Positions 5,781 to 14,774 of a stretch of DNA of 64,000 nt are shown one piece after another. How positions within the stretch are numbered: the stretch's first letter is position 1; each line of letters opens with the position of its first letter. A program made the position numbers and the translations under genes. The notes under the pieces were generated by a model, which saw only the letters and a list, made by a program, of their open reading frames with translations, ran no database searches and was not told the DNA's origin. Source of the stretch: VRUE01 sp045805805 (GTDB lineage Bacteria; Actinomycetota; Thermoleophilia; Solirubrobacterales; 70-9); contig JBJMKO010000086.1 in NCBI GenBank assembly GCA_045805805.1, forward strand, positions 30,319 to 94,318, in the 5' to 3' direction.

Positions 5781-8700
5781 TTACAGCATGGCCGCCTGCG
5801 CAGCCGATTGAAGAACGCCAGCCTGCTTGAGGTAGAAGGCCAGCCCGGAATCATCGATGCCGTCGAGCGGCGAAGTCAGCATGTCTCGTAGACCATATTT
5901 GCGAGCCAGCCGCGCGCGGTTTTTGTCCTCCGACGGATGGTCCGACACAAGGTCGATCAGCTCGACGTCCTGCTTCTGGCCGATGCGCTCGATCCGCCCG
6001 TTCCGCTGGGCGTGAGTCATGGCCGTGTTGGGGGTGTCATATTGTGTGAGCCAAGCGCCGGACTGCATGTTGGCCCCGGTCGCCCCGGCGTCCGACGCGA
6101 CCACAATGTCAGCGTCCGACTTGCCGTCCTCCGGGTTGAAGGCGCGCAGCTTGGCGGCCTTCTCGGCGGACGAATCCGCGCCAGTGAGCCGGATCACCTT
6201 GTGGCCCTCGGCCTCGAGCCGGGACGCGATCGTCTCCACCGCCTCGAGCGAGTGCGCGAAGACCACGCCCTGCTTGCCCTTCCGCTCGTCGGCGACCTTG
6301 ACCAGATCGTCCAGCTTGCCCGACGTGGGATCATTGTCGAGGATCCGGCGCACGGCACTGTCCTTGATGATCCCGACCGACTTGGCGACCTTCTGGGCGA
6401 TCGCGGGCCAGTGCTCCTCGGGCACGCCCTCGAACAGATGCGGCGAGAGCGCCTTGGCGGCCTCAATGTCGGCCTTGCCCTCCATCGCCGCGATGCGCAG
6501 CGCCGCGCAGCGGGACTCGAGCACCCCGAGCGCCGCCGTCTGGGTCGGCGACACCTTCACCCGGCGCTCCTCGCGCTGAATGTCGACGTCGGGCTTGAGC
6601 GCGAACGAATAGGCGTGCCGCGCCAGCTCGCGCTGCAGCCCCTCCTTGGCCGCGACAGTGTCGCCGCCATAGCGCCGCAGGAACGCATCCCGATCGGCGT
6701 AGCGCTCCGGGTCCATCTTCTGCAGGAGCGAGAAGGCCTCGCTGGCGTCGTTCTTGACCGGGTCGCCCGAGGCATGGACATAATACTCCGCGTTGCCCGA
6801 GACCGCGCCGATCGTCTCCGACATGCGGCTGTCCTGCTTGCCTTCCCGATCGAGCAGACCGTGACCCTCGTCGACCGCGACGAAATCCGGCGAGATGCCG
6901 TGGAACTCGAGCACGCCCTTCATCCACGCCCGGCGGCCCTTCTCGTCCATGGCGTCGAGCGCCGCAGCCGCGTTGTCGGTCGACGTGGCCTTGCCCGCCG
7001 CGACCGCCATTTTGAGCAGGTCGTCGCGGAATGATTGGTGGGTCACGACCGTGAAGTTGTTCCCCGGATCCTTGTAGGACGCCAGCCGGTCCTCATACGA
7101 AGCGCCCGGCTCGGCGTGCCAGCGGAACTTGCCCGGCTCGAGGAAGCGCAGGGCCTCCGCGCCGAACTGGCCCTGCACGATCGACGGGACGGCGAAGATG
7201 CCCTTCTTGATCTTGCCCTCGGACGCCAGCTGCGAGAAGCCGCCGAGCATCATCGCGGTTTTGCCCGAGCCGACGCCCGCAGTGAGCGCCACGCGCTTAT
7301 TCTCGACGATCAGCTTGATCGCCCGCTGCCGCTTCACCCCGTCGGGGCCGGACATGGTCGGCTGGAACAGCTTGACCGGCTGACCCGGCTCGAACTGCCG
7401 CCCGACGACGCCCATCATCTTGCCGATCATGGACTCCGCCGCGTGGCCGATGGTGCGGCGCTCGCCCGCGCCCAGCGACTTGGGACCGGTGTCGTCGCCG
7501 CCCAGCTCGTCGGACGAGAAGAAACCCATCTGGGCCTGACCGAACGCGGCCTCGTAGGACTTGTGCTGGTCGATCTTCTCGGCGACCGACCCGCCCGCAT
7601 ATTTGCCCTTCACGCGGTTGCGCATGGAGTCGATCAGGTCGCGCTGCTGCGCCAGCTGCTTCTCGCGCTCGGCAGGGTCGACCGCCGACAGATAGCGCAG
7701 GTTATTGCGAATGACGGTCGTGCCGATCGCCAGCGGCTTGCCCGGGCGAAGGCGATTGTGGGCCTCGGCGAAATGCTCGGAGACACGCGATCGCACGAGA
7801 TCCTGCACCGACTCGAGCGCCTTGGCAGGGCCGCCCATCAGCTTGCAGTAGCGCGGCCAATCCAGCTTGGCGGACGCGGCCTTGGCGGCGGCCTCGTCGT
7901 GCTCGGCCTTCCAGCTCGTCCACTCGGGGTTGGCGGCCAGCTCGCCGAACATATCGTGGACCTGCTTGGGCGGCTCGGCGGCGGCCAGCTTCTCGGCGTC
8001 CTGCCGGAGCGTCTTTTCCTCGGGCGATTCCTTGGCGACGTTCTTGAAGAACCAATCGCGCAGATCCCCGCGATCGGACGGCGACAGCTCGCCGACCTGC
8101 TTATAGGCCAGCTTGCCCGTCGGCTCGTCGGACAGGGCGCGATGGAGCGCCTCCTGCGCGAGCGCGTCCGGCTCGAACTTCTGCCGGTTGAGCGTCGATC
8201 GCGTGCCGCCGAGCGAGGCGACATGGTCGTCGGCATATTGCTCGAAGACCGGCGACAGATCCTCGACCCGGTTGAGACCGCCGTCGGCCTTCTTGGTCGG
8301 AACCACGGCGTCGAGCGCCTTGGCGTATTCCTCGGCCCGGGCCTGCCCTACCTGCTGGAAGAACGACGCGGACTGAATGTCGGAGAGGATATCGGCAGGC
8401 GGGTCACCATCAGCAGTGCGAGCGCCGACATAAGTGCGCAGCGCCGCTCCAAGGTCTCCTGCCGCGAAGGCGAAAGGTTGCGCCATTCGGGGCGCGACTC
8501 CGGGCTTAAGGTCCAAGCCAAGATCGGGTCGCTTTGCGAACCCATCGGGCAGCCAATCGTCCTCATCTTCCGCTCCATTCATGATAGCGAGATTCCGAGC
8601 AACGCGCTCAAGGTTGGCATGGTCGACCTGCGCCGCGAGCCGATCGAGACCGACGGCGTTGATCTTGGCGAACGTGTTTCCTCCGGCCTTGTCGATGGTG

Positions 8701-10862
8701 AAGTCGTCGGTGGTCAGGCCGATCGCGTAGAGCTGCTGCACGGCGGATTCGATCGACGCCTTGCCGAGCGACACCTCGAGCGAATCCTTGGCCGGGGCCT
8801 CGAGCGCGGCGACCAGCGAAGCGCGGGCCTCCTGCTCGCCGAGCGCCTGACCCAGCACCTTGCGCGCTTCGCCGATCAGGTCGAGCCGCTTCTGGTTGAG
8901 CGCAGCCGCCGTCACGAGATCATAGGCGGAGTGGGCCTCGCCCAGCTCGATCGCCGCCGCCGCGTCCTGCAGCTCCTTGGCCTGCTCGAGCGCATCGGCC
9001 TGCTGCTTCGGGGCCTCGGCGACGTGATACTCAGCCAGACCCGAGGCGATGCCCGCCGTTTTGGCCCCGTAGGACGCATGGAGCCGCCCGGCGAGCACTT
9101 GCGCCGCCCCAGCCACCCCAAGCACGTCGACCACGGCCCGATCGACCAGCGCAGCGCCGCCCACGGCCTGCTGCAGCGCGTTGATCGCGTTGTAAGCGCC
9201 AGCGGAGACGTGCGAGCGCAGGTCACCCTCGGTGCCCGCCTCGGCAGCCCCAGCGAGGAACGCGGCGGCCTGCTGGGTTGAGACCTCCTCCTCGACCAGC
9301 TTGTCGATCTCGGCGTCGGTCGGCGCGGTCGTGGCGAGGACGTAGGCCTTCGGCTCGACGGTCGAAGTGTCGACCTCGGCCCGGGCCTTCGCCGCCTGCT
9401 TCTCAAGCTTGGCGAGCGCCTTGAGCTGCTTGACCAGATCCACGGCCTTGTTCGCGTCCACGATCGACGCCAGCAGGTCCGGCTCGGCGAGCTTCGCCAT
9501 TTCCGCCTCGACGGCGGCCTTCACCTTGTCCTTTTCAAGCTTGGCCTCGAAATCCACGGTCTTGCCCTGCCCGGCGGCCACCTGCGCCTCGACGGCGTTC
9601 ACGGTCTCGTCGGTCAAGCCATGCTCGGCAGCCATTTTGCCGAACGAGACCGAGATCCCCGATTGATCAGGCACCTTGCCCGGCAGCAGATCCTCAACCC
9701 CTAGCTCATCAGCCCCGGGATTGGACGGGACAGTGTCGAGACCGGCGGACTTTCGGCGCTGCGCATCGGCGACCAGCGCGCGCTTCTGCAGGTCGACCGC
9801 AGCCCGGGCCTTCTTGAGCAATTCGGCCTCGTGGCGGCGCACCGCTTTTTTAGCGGCGTCCGGTGAAAGGTCCGACGTGTCGAGAGCCAGCGCCGCCTCG
9901 TTCCAACCGAGCGCCGAAGCCACCTCTTTGACGAAAGCCGCCCGGGCCTTCCGGGTCTGCTCGAACAATTGCTTGCGAGCCTTCTCCTTGGCCTCGTGCA
10001 ACCCGAGCGCCTTGTCCTTGGCGATCATGTCCTTGCGGGCCTTGCGCTTCTCCGCCTGATTGGCAGCCGCCGTGGCCTTATACTCGCCCTCCGACTTAAC
10101 TCCCCGCAATTTCAACATGTTAAGCTTGCCACCGGCCCCGCCGATCACGCGCATGGTTCCCCCCTCACCAGCGGGAACGACGAGCACCGGCTGACCTTTG
10201 GAGCCGGGACCATTGGGGTGGACCGTGATCCACCGGGCGTCGGGAGGAATGGGGCCTGCGTCCCCCTTGAGCATATCGATCGGGGCGGCGAGCAGGTGCC
10301 ACGCGAGCGCGGAGTCGGTTACGATTAGTGACCTTTCACGCGACCTTTCACCGTTGCTTTCACATCCCCCGGCGAAAGTGACCGTGAGGGCCTTGAAAGT
10401 GCAGTCGCCGTCGGCGTCGGGATCCACCGCGAGGATGGAGGAGGAAGCCGGGGGGAGATCACCGCCCGCCACAGGGGCAGGCAGGCTCTCGGTGACGTAG
10501 ACCCGCACTCGCTCCCTCACGAGCTGGACGACGCCATACCCCCGGACCTCGCCAGCGGGACCGAGCACCGCGCGCCAGAATGACAGCGCAGGGTCGGTCC
10601 CCTCATGCTCGTTCACCACGAATGATGGCGCTTCGAGCACAGGGCGAATGATTCCAATAAGCGAAACGCCTACATCAGGAAAGTCGATGCACTCAGGCTT
10701 AACCTCAACCGGGCCGAACGGAGTTTCCACCGCGTTGCCCGGAACCTCGGCCTCCCAGCCCTCACGATCGAACGGGATCATCCGCCACTGCACCCCGGCA
10801 GCAGCCAACAGGCCAGCGGTGCTCGAGGCAGCCGCGCGCGCCGGGTGGACGGTCTCGATCAT
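5781..10862 (-). CDS. Giant SNF2-like helicase/polyvalent protein (1693 aa)
   Basis: Superfamily-2 helicase of the kind carried in phage polyvalent proteins. From the ATG at 10862: residues about 200-250 hold the conserved 'WITVHPNGPGSKGQPVLV ... VIGGAGGKLN' module seen ahead of such proteins. Then comes a long Ala/Lys-rich helical region (250-1120), and the ATPase core at the C-terminus: Walker A GVGSGKTA (about 1199), DEGH box (about 1331), motif III-like ASGDP, and motif VI QRNGRIERIGQ (about 1625). It probably remodels or unwinds DNA on entry or during replication. The frame extends to a GTG at 10883, but that GTG is part of a conserved upstream GGTCGTGAC element, so the ATG is preferred. 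It is preceded by both an early-type and a late-type control site. Confidence 0.85.
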   Translation of the reverse strand: MIETVHPARAAASSTAGLLAAAGVQWRMIPFDREGWEAEVPGNAVETPFGPVEVKPECIDFPDVGVSLIGIIRPVLEAPSFVVNEHEGTDPALSFWRAVLGPAGEVRGYGVVQLVRERVRVYVTESLPAPVAGGDLPPASSSILAVDPDADGDCTFKALTVTFAGGCESNGERSRERSLIVTDSALAWHLLAAPIDMLKGDAGPIPPDARWITVHPNGPGSKGQPVLVVPAGEGGTMRVIGGAGGKLNMLKLRGVKSEGEYKATAAANQAEKRKARKDMIAKDKALGLHEAKEKARKQLFEQTRKARAAFVKEVASALGWNEAALALDTSDLSPDAAKKAVRRHEAELLKKARAAVDLQKRALVADAQRRKSAGLDTVPSNPGADELGVEDLLPGKVPDQSGISVSFGKMAAEHGLTDETVNAVEAQVAAGQGKTVDFEAKLEKDKVKAAVEAEMAKLAEPDLLASIVDANKAVDLVKQLKALAKLEKQAAKARAEVDTSTVEPKAYVLATTAPTDAEIDKLVEEEVSTQQAAAFLAGAAEAGTEGDLRSHVSAGAYNAINALQQAVGGAALVDRAVVDVLGVAGAAQVLAGRLHASYGAKTAGIASGLAEYHVAEAPKQQADALEQAKELQDAAAAIELGEAHSAYDLVTAAALNQKRLDLIGEARKVLGQALGEQEARASLVAALEAPAKDSLEVSLGKASIESAVQQLYAIGLTTDDFTIDKAGGNTFAKINAVGLDRLAAQVDHANLERVARNLAIMNGAEDEDDWLPDGFAKRPDLGLDLKPGVAPRMAQPFAFAAGDLGAALRTYVGARTADGDPPADILSDIQSASFFQQVGQARAEEYAKALDAVVPTKKADGGLNRVEDLSPVFEQYADDHVASLGGTRSTLNRQKFEPDALAQEALHRALSDEPTGKLAYKQVGELSPSDRGDLRDWFFKNVAKESPEEKTLRQDAEKLAAAEPPKQVHDMFGELAANPEWTSWKAEHDEAAAKAASAKLDWPRYCKLMGGPAKALESVQDLVRSRVSEHFAEAHNRLRPGKPLAIGTTVIRNNLRYLSAVDPAEREKQLAQQRDLIDSMRNRVKGKYAGGSVAEKIDQHKSYEAAFGQAQMGFFSSDELGGDDTGPKSLGAGERRTIGHAAESMIGKMMGVVGRQFEPGQPVKLFQPTMSGPDGVKRQRAIKLIVENKRVALTAGVGSGKTAMMLGGFSQLASEGKIKKGIFAVPSIVQGQFGAEALRFLEPGKFRWHAEPGASYEDRLASYKDPGNNFTVVTHQSFRDDLLKMAVAAGKATSTDNAAAALDAMDEKGRRAWMKGVLEFHGISPDFVAVDEGHGLLDREGKQDSRMSETIGAVSGNAEYYVHASGDPVKNDASEAFSLLQKMDPERYADRDAFLRRYGGDTVAAKEGLQRELARHAYSFALKPDVDIQREERRVKVSPTQTAALGVLESRCAALRIAAMEGKADIEAAKALSPHLFEGVPEEHWPAIAQKVAKSVGIIKDSAVRRILDNDPTSGKLDDLVKVADERKGKQGVVFAHSLEAVETIASRLEAEGHKVIRLTGADSSAEKAAKLRAFNPEDGKSDADIVVASDAGATGANMQSGAWLTQYDTPNTAMTHAQRNGRIERIGQKQDVELIDLVSDHPSEDKNRARLARKYGLRDMLTSPLDGIDDSGLAFYLKQAGVLQSAAQAAML

Positions 10863-10878
10863 GGGAGACAAGGTTGCA

Positions 10879-10887
10879 GTCACGACC
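10879..10887 (-). promoter_or_regulatory. Late-type element GGTCGTGAC upstream of the helicase
   Basis: On the minus strand GGTCGTGACTGCAAC, 16 nt before the helicase ATG. It is one of nine matches to GGTCGTGACnSnAC in front of late genes. Confidence 0.6.
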
Positions 10888-10918
10888 AGCGAATGTCCCC
10901 CTCACCGGCCACCCTGTC

Positions 10919-10929
10919 ACCTCAGAGGT
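10919..10929. promoter_or_regulatory. 11-bp operator-like near-palindrome (ACCTCAGAGGT)
   Basis: Early-type site upstream of the helicase operon. On the minus strand a TTGAAC hexamer lies just 5' of it, so it could overlap a -35/-10 spacer. It belongs to the nine-member ACCGCWRMGGT family. Confidence 0.6.
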
Positions 10930-10935
10930 AGCGGT

Positions 10936-11205
10936 TCAAGCCCGAATTGCGCGGTAGGCGTCCCAAGGGAGCCAGAGCAGCGAGCCGAGCGGGAACAGGA
11001 GCACCGCCGCATAGGCCAGCTCGAGCGTCGTCGCCCGGGCGCGATCGAGATGGACCGATCGCCAGCACCGCCACAGATCCACCGTGGCGACGAGGCAATA
11101 GCCGAACAGGAACGCGATCAGGAAATGGCCGACGTGCGGCCCGAGCAACCACAGCAGAGCAGCATAGACGCACGCGCCGATCAGCGCGAAGCCGACTTCT
11201 TTCAC
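10936..11205 (-). CDS. Three-helix membrane protein (89 aa)
   Basis: GTG at 11205 shares GTGA with the upstream stop. Hydrophobic helices lie at residues about 5-23, 27-46 and 63-83, with a short positively charged loop (WRSVHLDRARA) between helices 2 and 3. A three-helix protein of about 90 residues has class I holin topology, and it follows a gene with a late-type element, but no lysis enzyme is nearby, so this is only a suggestion. Confidence 0.65.
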   Translation of the reverse strand: MKEVGFALIGACVYAALLWLLGPHVGHFLIAFLFGYCLVATVDLWRCWRSVHLDRARATTLELAYAAVLLFPLGSLLWLPWDAYRAIRA

Positions 11206-12005
11206 TTTCCCCTCCCCAGCAAAAGGCGACCAGCCGCCTCGCGGATGGTCTTGAAAAGATCCTTCCGTTCACCCTCGGGCTTTGGCTCGGCGTCAAGCAG
11301 AGCGACCGAGACCTTGGCGCGATCACCGTCGCGCTGCGCGAGGATGACAATCCGCTGCCCGGCCTCGTTGGTCAGCGTGATCGAGCCGTTCCCAGCCTTG
11401 TCGACGCCCTTGGTCTCCGAAACCTCGAAGCCGAGCGGCTTCACCTTGTCGGCGATCGCCGCCATCTTCGCCTGCACGTCCTTGGCGGGGAGCAGCATGG
11501 GGTTGGAGCCGGACTTGCCGAGCGCCGCCTCGAGCACGGCAGCCTTGTCGACCTTGTCGGGCCTGTCCTCACCCCCGGAGGCGTCCGCGCCGCCCGAAGC
11601 AGTATCCTCCTCCCCCGGGGCAGGCTCGCCGCCCTGATCCGCCGCGTGGGCCTCGGCCTTCTTGCGCAGGTGCGGCACCTCGTCCTTGGAATCGGCGTGC
11701 ACGCGGGCGTGATGGTCCATCCAGACCCGGTGCCCGTCGCCCTCGGATTCGAACTCGCGGACCGGCGTCTCGTCGTGGAACGACTTCCCCTGCTTACCGG
11801 TGGTCGAATAGTTTGTGCCCGCGAACTGCATCGTCGAGGCGTCCTGCGGCCCGGTCGAGTGCTCGTCGGTGACCGTCGCCTTGCCGACGACGTGAGGATG
11901 CGAATAGGCGTCCCCGGCCTTCTTCTGCGGCTTGTCATCGCGCCCGGCGTCGTGGCTCTTGAGCAACAGGCTCGAGCCGGTGCGGCGGAGAACGAGACGG
12001 GTCAT
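11202..12005 (-). CDS. Late protein of unknown function (267 aa)
   Basis: ATG at 12005, 36 nt downstream of a late-type element, so probably a virion or assembly protein. The N-terminus (MTRLVLRRTGSSLLLKS) resembles those of two other late proteins here (starts at 37362 and 31787). Residues 20-110 are His/Asp-rich (HDAGRDDK, MDHHARVHAD), residues 125-150 an acidic Gly/Glu linker, and 155-265 an alpha/beta domain with a basic end (FKTIREAAGRLLLGRGK). No family recognised. Confidence 0.7.
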   Translation of the reverse strand: MTRLVLRRTGSSLLLKSHDAGRDDKPQKKAGDAYSHPHVVGKATVTDEHSTGPQDASTMQFAGTNYSTTGKQGKSFHDETPVREFESEGDGHRVWMDHHARVHADSKDEVPHLRKKAEAHAADQGGEPAPGEEDTASGGADASGGEDRPDKVDKAAVLEAALGKSGSNPMLLPAKDVQAKMAAIADKVKPLGFEVSETKGVDKAGNGSITLTNEAGQRIVILAQRDGDRAKVSVALLDAEPKPEGERKDLFKTIREAAGRLLLGRGK

Positions 12006-12041
12006 GGGAACTCCATTCGGTGTCTGGGAACAGACGGTTCA

Positions 12042-12050
12042 GTCACGACC
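12042..12050 (-). promoter_or_regulatory. Late-type element GGTCGTGAC
   Basis: Minus-strand GGTCGTGACTGAACC, 36 nt before the ATG at 12005. One of the nine-member family. Confidence 0.65.
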
Positions 12051-12124
12051 GGCAAGGTGCAACCCTTCCCAGCAGCCGTGCGTTGATGGGCTGGGCGATC
12101 ACGCCCCTCAGGAGGAACCTTCCA

Positions 12125-12334
12125 ATGGCAGATCAGGGCAGCCAGAGCGCTGGCAGCGGCAGCAGCATGAATTGGGGCAATCAGTCGCCCGACCAGCTGG
12201 TGATCCACGCGAAGCAGATCTTCGGTGCGATCGGCAAGCTGGACACGACGGAGCGCGATCGGGTCTACCGCGACCTGCGCGAAGACCCGGCCACCGCCAA
12301 TGTGTTCAGTCAGCTGATGGAGTCGACGGGATAG
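12125..12334 (+). CDS. Small protein on the opposite strand (69 aa)
   Basis: ATG 12125 is preceded by a near-perfect AGGAGGAAC ribosome binding site at 12110-12118. The protein has a Ser/Gly/Gln-rich N-terminus (residues 1-22) and a helical C-terminal domain (QLVIHAKQIFGAIGKL, TERDRVYRDLREDP). It is a monocistronic gene in an otherwise minus-strand region, followed at once by a rho-independent terminator. Strong expression is implied; function unknown. Confidence 0.75.
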   Translation: MADQGSQSAGSGSSMNWGNQSPDQLVIHAKQIFGAIGKLDTTERDRVYRDLREDPATANVFSQLMESTG

Positions 12335-12360
12335 CGCTCCCCGCAAGTCTGAACGAGAGA

Positions 12361-12383
12361 GGGGTCGCTTGCGGCCCCTTTTT
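12361..12383 (+). terminator. Rho-independent terminator
   Basis: GGGGTCGC/GCGGCCCC stem followed by TTTTT, starting 27 nt after the stop of the 69-aa gene. In the minus direction it also forms a hairpin but lacks the T run. Confidence 0.75.
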
Positions 12384-13093
12384 CATGCCACCGCGTCGAC
12401 CAGCTCCTCCGCCGGGACGATGCGCTCACCGTCGAATAGCCCTTCCTGCGACTCGTGCCGATCGGCCATGCCGAACGGATCCGCCGGGAACGGCATGTTG
12501 GCGGGATAGGTCACACCCGGAGGCACCGCGACCATATCGCGGATCTCGTAAGGGAAGCCCTCTCGATCGTAGACCTCGCGCGCCGCCGCCATGCCGCGCG
12601 ACCAACCCCGGCCAGTGTAGAAAACCGCCTTACCCGCAGCCTTGCGCCACGCCAGCCCGGCCTCGATGCCACGCTTACGATCTTCCGCGTCGTTGTCGTC
12701 GAGGATGCCCGGCTGCGGATAGAGCAGATGGCTGGCGATCGGATGCTCACCGCGCAGGAGCGAGTCGCGCATGGCCTGCCGAGCGTAGGCGATGTTCCGG
12801 GTCAGCTCCCCGGCGAACGGCGACTCGATGATCACCAGATGCGCCAGCGTGATATCAACCAGCCTCCGTCCGAGCGCCACACCATCAATGGAGAAGCCAG
12901 CCTGCTCGAGCACGGCCTCGGCCATGTTCATCAGGCGATGCAGTGGATCCACGAACGGCTCGTCGGCGTGGATCGACCGGCGGTTGCGGACAAAACTGCG
13001 CACTACCTCGAGCAGATTGAACGACGCGGCATGAAGGCGAGCGATCGCCAGCTCCTCGTCGCGGCTGATCATGGGCAGGATGGTGTCGGTCAT
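12383..13093 (-). CDS. Deoxyribosyltransferase-like protein with N-terminal helical domain (236 aa)
   Basis: Residues about 88-185 match the DUF4406/DUF7768-like phage family related to nucleoside 2-deoxyribosyltransferases. Key stretches are LVIIESPFAGELTRNIAYA at the nucleotide loop, then HLLYPQPGILDD and RGIEAGLAWRKAAG. This suggests nucleotide salvage or hypermodified-base metabolism, although the catalytic Glu was not confirmed. The first 80 residues form a separate helical domain not usually attached. It is the last gene of the operon that starts at 14705. Confidence 0.75.
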   Translation of the reverse strand: MTDTILPMISRDEELAIARLHAASFNLLEVVRSFVRNRRSIHADEPFVDPLHRLMNMAEAVLEQAGFSIDGVALGRRLVDITLAHLVIIESPFAGELTRNIAYARQAMRDSLLRGEHPIASHLLYPQPGILDDNDAEDRKRGIEAGLAWRKAAGKAVFYTGRGWSRGMAAAREVYDREGFPYEIRDMVAVPPGVTYPANMPFPADPFGMADRHESQEGLFDGERIVPAEELVDAVA

Positions 13094-13353
13094 AGGGCCT
13101 CCGGGTCAATTTCGACGATGGGAATGTTGTAGGCCAGCGCGAACCGATAGGCGCGGCTGCCGCCGAGGCGATCGTGGACGCCGCGACAATGGACCGGCTT
13201 CCCGGCCAGCGTGCCCTTGTGGCAGAAGAAGTGGTTGTCCTCGGCCTTGCAGTTGCGGACGATCTGGGCGGCCTTCTCGCCGGACACGATACGCTCCGGC
13301 GTTACGAGGCACTGATCACAGCAGCGCGAGGCCAGCAGCAGCTCGGTACTCAT
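13090..13353 (-). CDS. Cys/His-rich small protein (87 aa)
   Basis: ATGA coupling at both ends. It carries CCDQC near the N-terminus, then C, C-H and H-C positions (NCKAEDNHFFCHKG, VHCRGVHDR), compatible with a bound metal, and a C-terminal YRFALAYNIPIVEID strand. Similar Cys-rich proteins occur next to nucleotide-metabolism genes in phages, but I cannot name the family. Confidence 0.65.
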   Translation of the reverse strand: MSTELLLASRCCDQCLVTPERIVSGEKAAQIVRNCKAEDNHFFCHKGTLAGKPVHCRGVHDRLGGSRAYRFALAYNIPIVEIDPEAL

Positions 13354-13538
13354 AGCTTAAGCTCCGGGCGGGTCTGCTGTTCGGACTCGGCGGCTTCGAT
13401 CGACAGCTTTCCGGAGCGAACCTTGGTCTCGAGATCAAAGCCGAGCCGCACGAGACGTGGGCAATTTTTCTGATGATCCTTGGCCGCAATGAAGGTGGAG
13501 GGTTGAACACCACACCACCGGCAGCATGGCATCGTCAC
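13350..13538 (-). CDS. Small zinc-finger protein (62 aa)
   Basis: GTG at 13538 shares GTGA with the upstream stop; upstream open frame is a shadow. CCRWC near residue 6 and HQKNC near residue 27 form a C2HC-type finger, followed by a charged helix. Probable nucleic-acid or protein adaptor; unknown. Confidence 0.65.
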   Translation of the reverse strand: MTMPCCRWCGVQPSTFIAAKDHQKNCPRLVRLGFDLETKVRSGKLSIEAAESEQQTRPELKL

Positions 13539-13771
13539 GCCGCTCTCCGCGCGTCGATCGCCGCCTCGACCTTGTGGGCCAGCAGGAGGCGCGGCGTGCA
13601 CCCGAAGCGGGCGAGCCAGAACTGGCCGGTGGCGACCCGGCGCACGAGCGCGCCCTCGATGTTGCCGACGCGCACCACCCCCAGCATGTTGTTCCCGGGG
13701 AGCGGTTCGCTGAACTCCTTCCAGCGATCGCCAATCTCAATTTCGTAGCGGCTCCGGTTAAAGCTCGCCAT
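13535..13771 (-). CDS. Hypothetical protein (78 aa)
   Basis: ATG 13771 lies 14 nt inside the end of the upstream gene. A mostly beta N-terminal part (YEIEIGDRWKEF, MLGVVRVGNIEGALVRRVA) and a helical C-terminus are seen. Not recognised. Confidence 0.65.
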   Translation of the reverse strand: MASFNRSRYEIEIGDRWKEFSEPLPGNNMLGVVRVGNIEGALVRRVATGQFWLARFGCTPRLLLAHKVEAAIDARRAA

Positions 13772-14066
13772 TTTCCACCACCTCCGGGCCGTGCTCGGTC
13801 AGCACGACGGCGTCATAGAACCCGGCCTCGCGGACGTGCCGCCGCCACTCGGGCGAGAAGTCCGAAGTGACCCGGACGTCGCCGAAACGGACAAGGGAGC
13901 GCTCACCCCCGAGATTGCGCATGCCCGGTACAAGGTCCGTGGTGTAGCGGACGGCGCGCAGGGGCGGCAGCCGCCAGCTGGCGAAGCCGTCGATCAGATG
14001 CACGTCGAGATCGCCGTGCGTGTCCTTGATCGCTTCGAGCGCGAAGATCACCTCCGAGATCTTCAC
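13758..14066 (-). CDS. Hypothetical protein (102 aa)
   Basis: GTG 14066 overlaps the previous stop as GTGA. The N-terminus KISEVIFALEAIKDTHGDLDVHL is the common phage motif '..L..L...GD..V' found in small proteins that fold as a helix-strand unit (seen in several phage DUFs). The rest is beta-rich. Function unknown. Confidence 0.65.
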   Translation of the reverse strand: MKISEVIFALEAIKDTHGDLDVHLIDGFASWRLPPLRAVRYTTDLVPGMRNLGGERSLVRFGDVRVTSDFSPEWRRHVREAGFYDAVVLTEHGPEVVENGEL

Positions 14067-14176
14067 GACGCGCACGCGGCGATGAGCATGATGGTGATGA
14101 AGACGGTCGCGCACATGGTGGCCTCTTCGCGGAACGGGAGGCGGAAGCCCGGCAGCAGCTTGAAACCCTTAAGCAT
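14063..14176 (-). CDS. Possible 37-aa membrane peptide
   Basis: ATG 14176 overlaps the upstream stop by 8 nt and the end couples to the next gene by GTGA. Hydrophobic C-terminal helix (ATVFITIMLIAACAS) after a basic N-terminus. An internal ATG at residue 21 could give a 17-residue form. Short, hence low confidence. Confidence 0.4.
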   Translation of the reverse strand: MLKGFKLLPGFRLPFREEATMCATVFITIMLIAACAS

Positions 14177-14483
14177 TGGACTCGCCCTCCTCGGGCTTCT
14201 TCGGTTGTGACTTGGCGGCCTGCACGATGCTGTCGAGCAGGCCCTTGGCCTCGACGGCAGCACCGGTCTCCATCCGCTCGAGCGCCTTGCCGAGCGCAGC
14301 ATGCAGGTTGGACAGGCTCTCGTGGGAGAGCGTCGTCATGCAGCCGAACTGATCATTGCGCAGGCGAAGGACAGGGACGAGACCAGCATGGCCTTCCCAG
14401 TGCTCGAACCGGACCTCATCGCAGATGAAGTGCGGGCGGGTCGGCTTGGTGCCGATGAACATGACGGGAGTGGGCTTGGCCAT
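14169..14483 (-). CDS. Hypothetical protein (104 aa)
   Basis: ATG 14483 lies 3 nt after the upstream stop. An N-terminal beta domain (PVMFIGTKPTRPHFICDEVR, LVPVLRLRNDQFGCM) is followed by a helical C-terminus (residues 52-90). No motif recognised; coupled operon member. Confidence 0.65.
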   Translation of the reverse strand: MAKPTPVMFIGTKPTRPHFICDEVRFEHWEGHAGLVPVLRLRNDQFGCMTTLSHESLSNLHAALGKALERMETGAAVEAKGLLDSIVQAAKSQPKKPEEGESNA

Positions 14484-14486
14484 GGG

Positions 14487-14705
14487 TCAGCCCTCCACGA
14501 TCGGGAGCGCGGTTCCGCAGAACGCGCACTCGGCGGTCACGCGGCCAACCAGCCAGTGCGAGCGGTGGCAGCCCGGGCAGTCCGGGGCATCGCCGACGCG
14601 ATAGGCAGGGCGGTAGCCGTGCGAGGCAAGATTGAGAGGAGGCCGAGTGGTCGGCAGGATCCGCTCGAGCATGTCAGGGCGGATGGGAGAGACCGAAGCG
14701 GTCAT
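14487..14705 (-). CDS. Small zinc-ribbon protein (72 aa)
   Basis: First gene of the minus operon 14705 to 12383. Two Cys pairs, CPGC (about residue 43) and CAFC (about residue 60), separated by 14 residues, form a classical zinc ribbon. The N-terminal 40 residues are Pro/Arg-rich. The promoter region with an operator-like site lies 70-80 nt upstream. Role unknown. Confidence 0.7.
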   Translation of the reverse strand: MTASVSPIRPDMLERILPTTRPPLNLASHGYRPAYRVGDAPDCPGCHRSHWLVGRVTAECAFCGTALPIVEG

Positions 14706-14774
14706 TGGTAGGCTCCGCCCCTGAATTCCCCGAGGCGCAGGTGCACCGGGTCACCCGGCGACAAAGCCGGTGTT

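Noticed and set aside
7045..7053. GTCACGACC matching the late-type core inside the helicase gene; also one at 16239-16247 in the GapR-FtsK gene.
   Set aside because: Both lie inside conserved coding sequence, do not precede a gene and lack the nSnAC extension. They are probably chance in a GC-rich genome.
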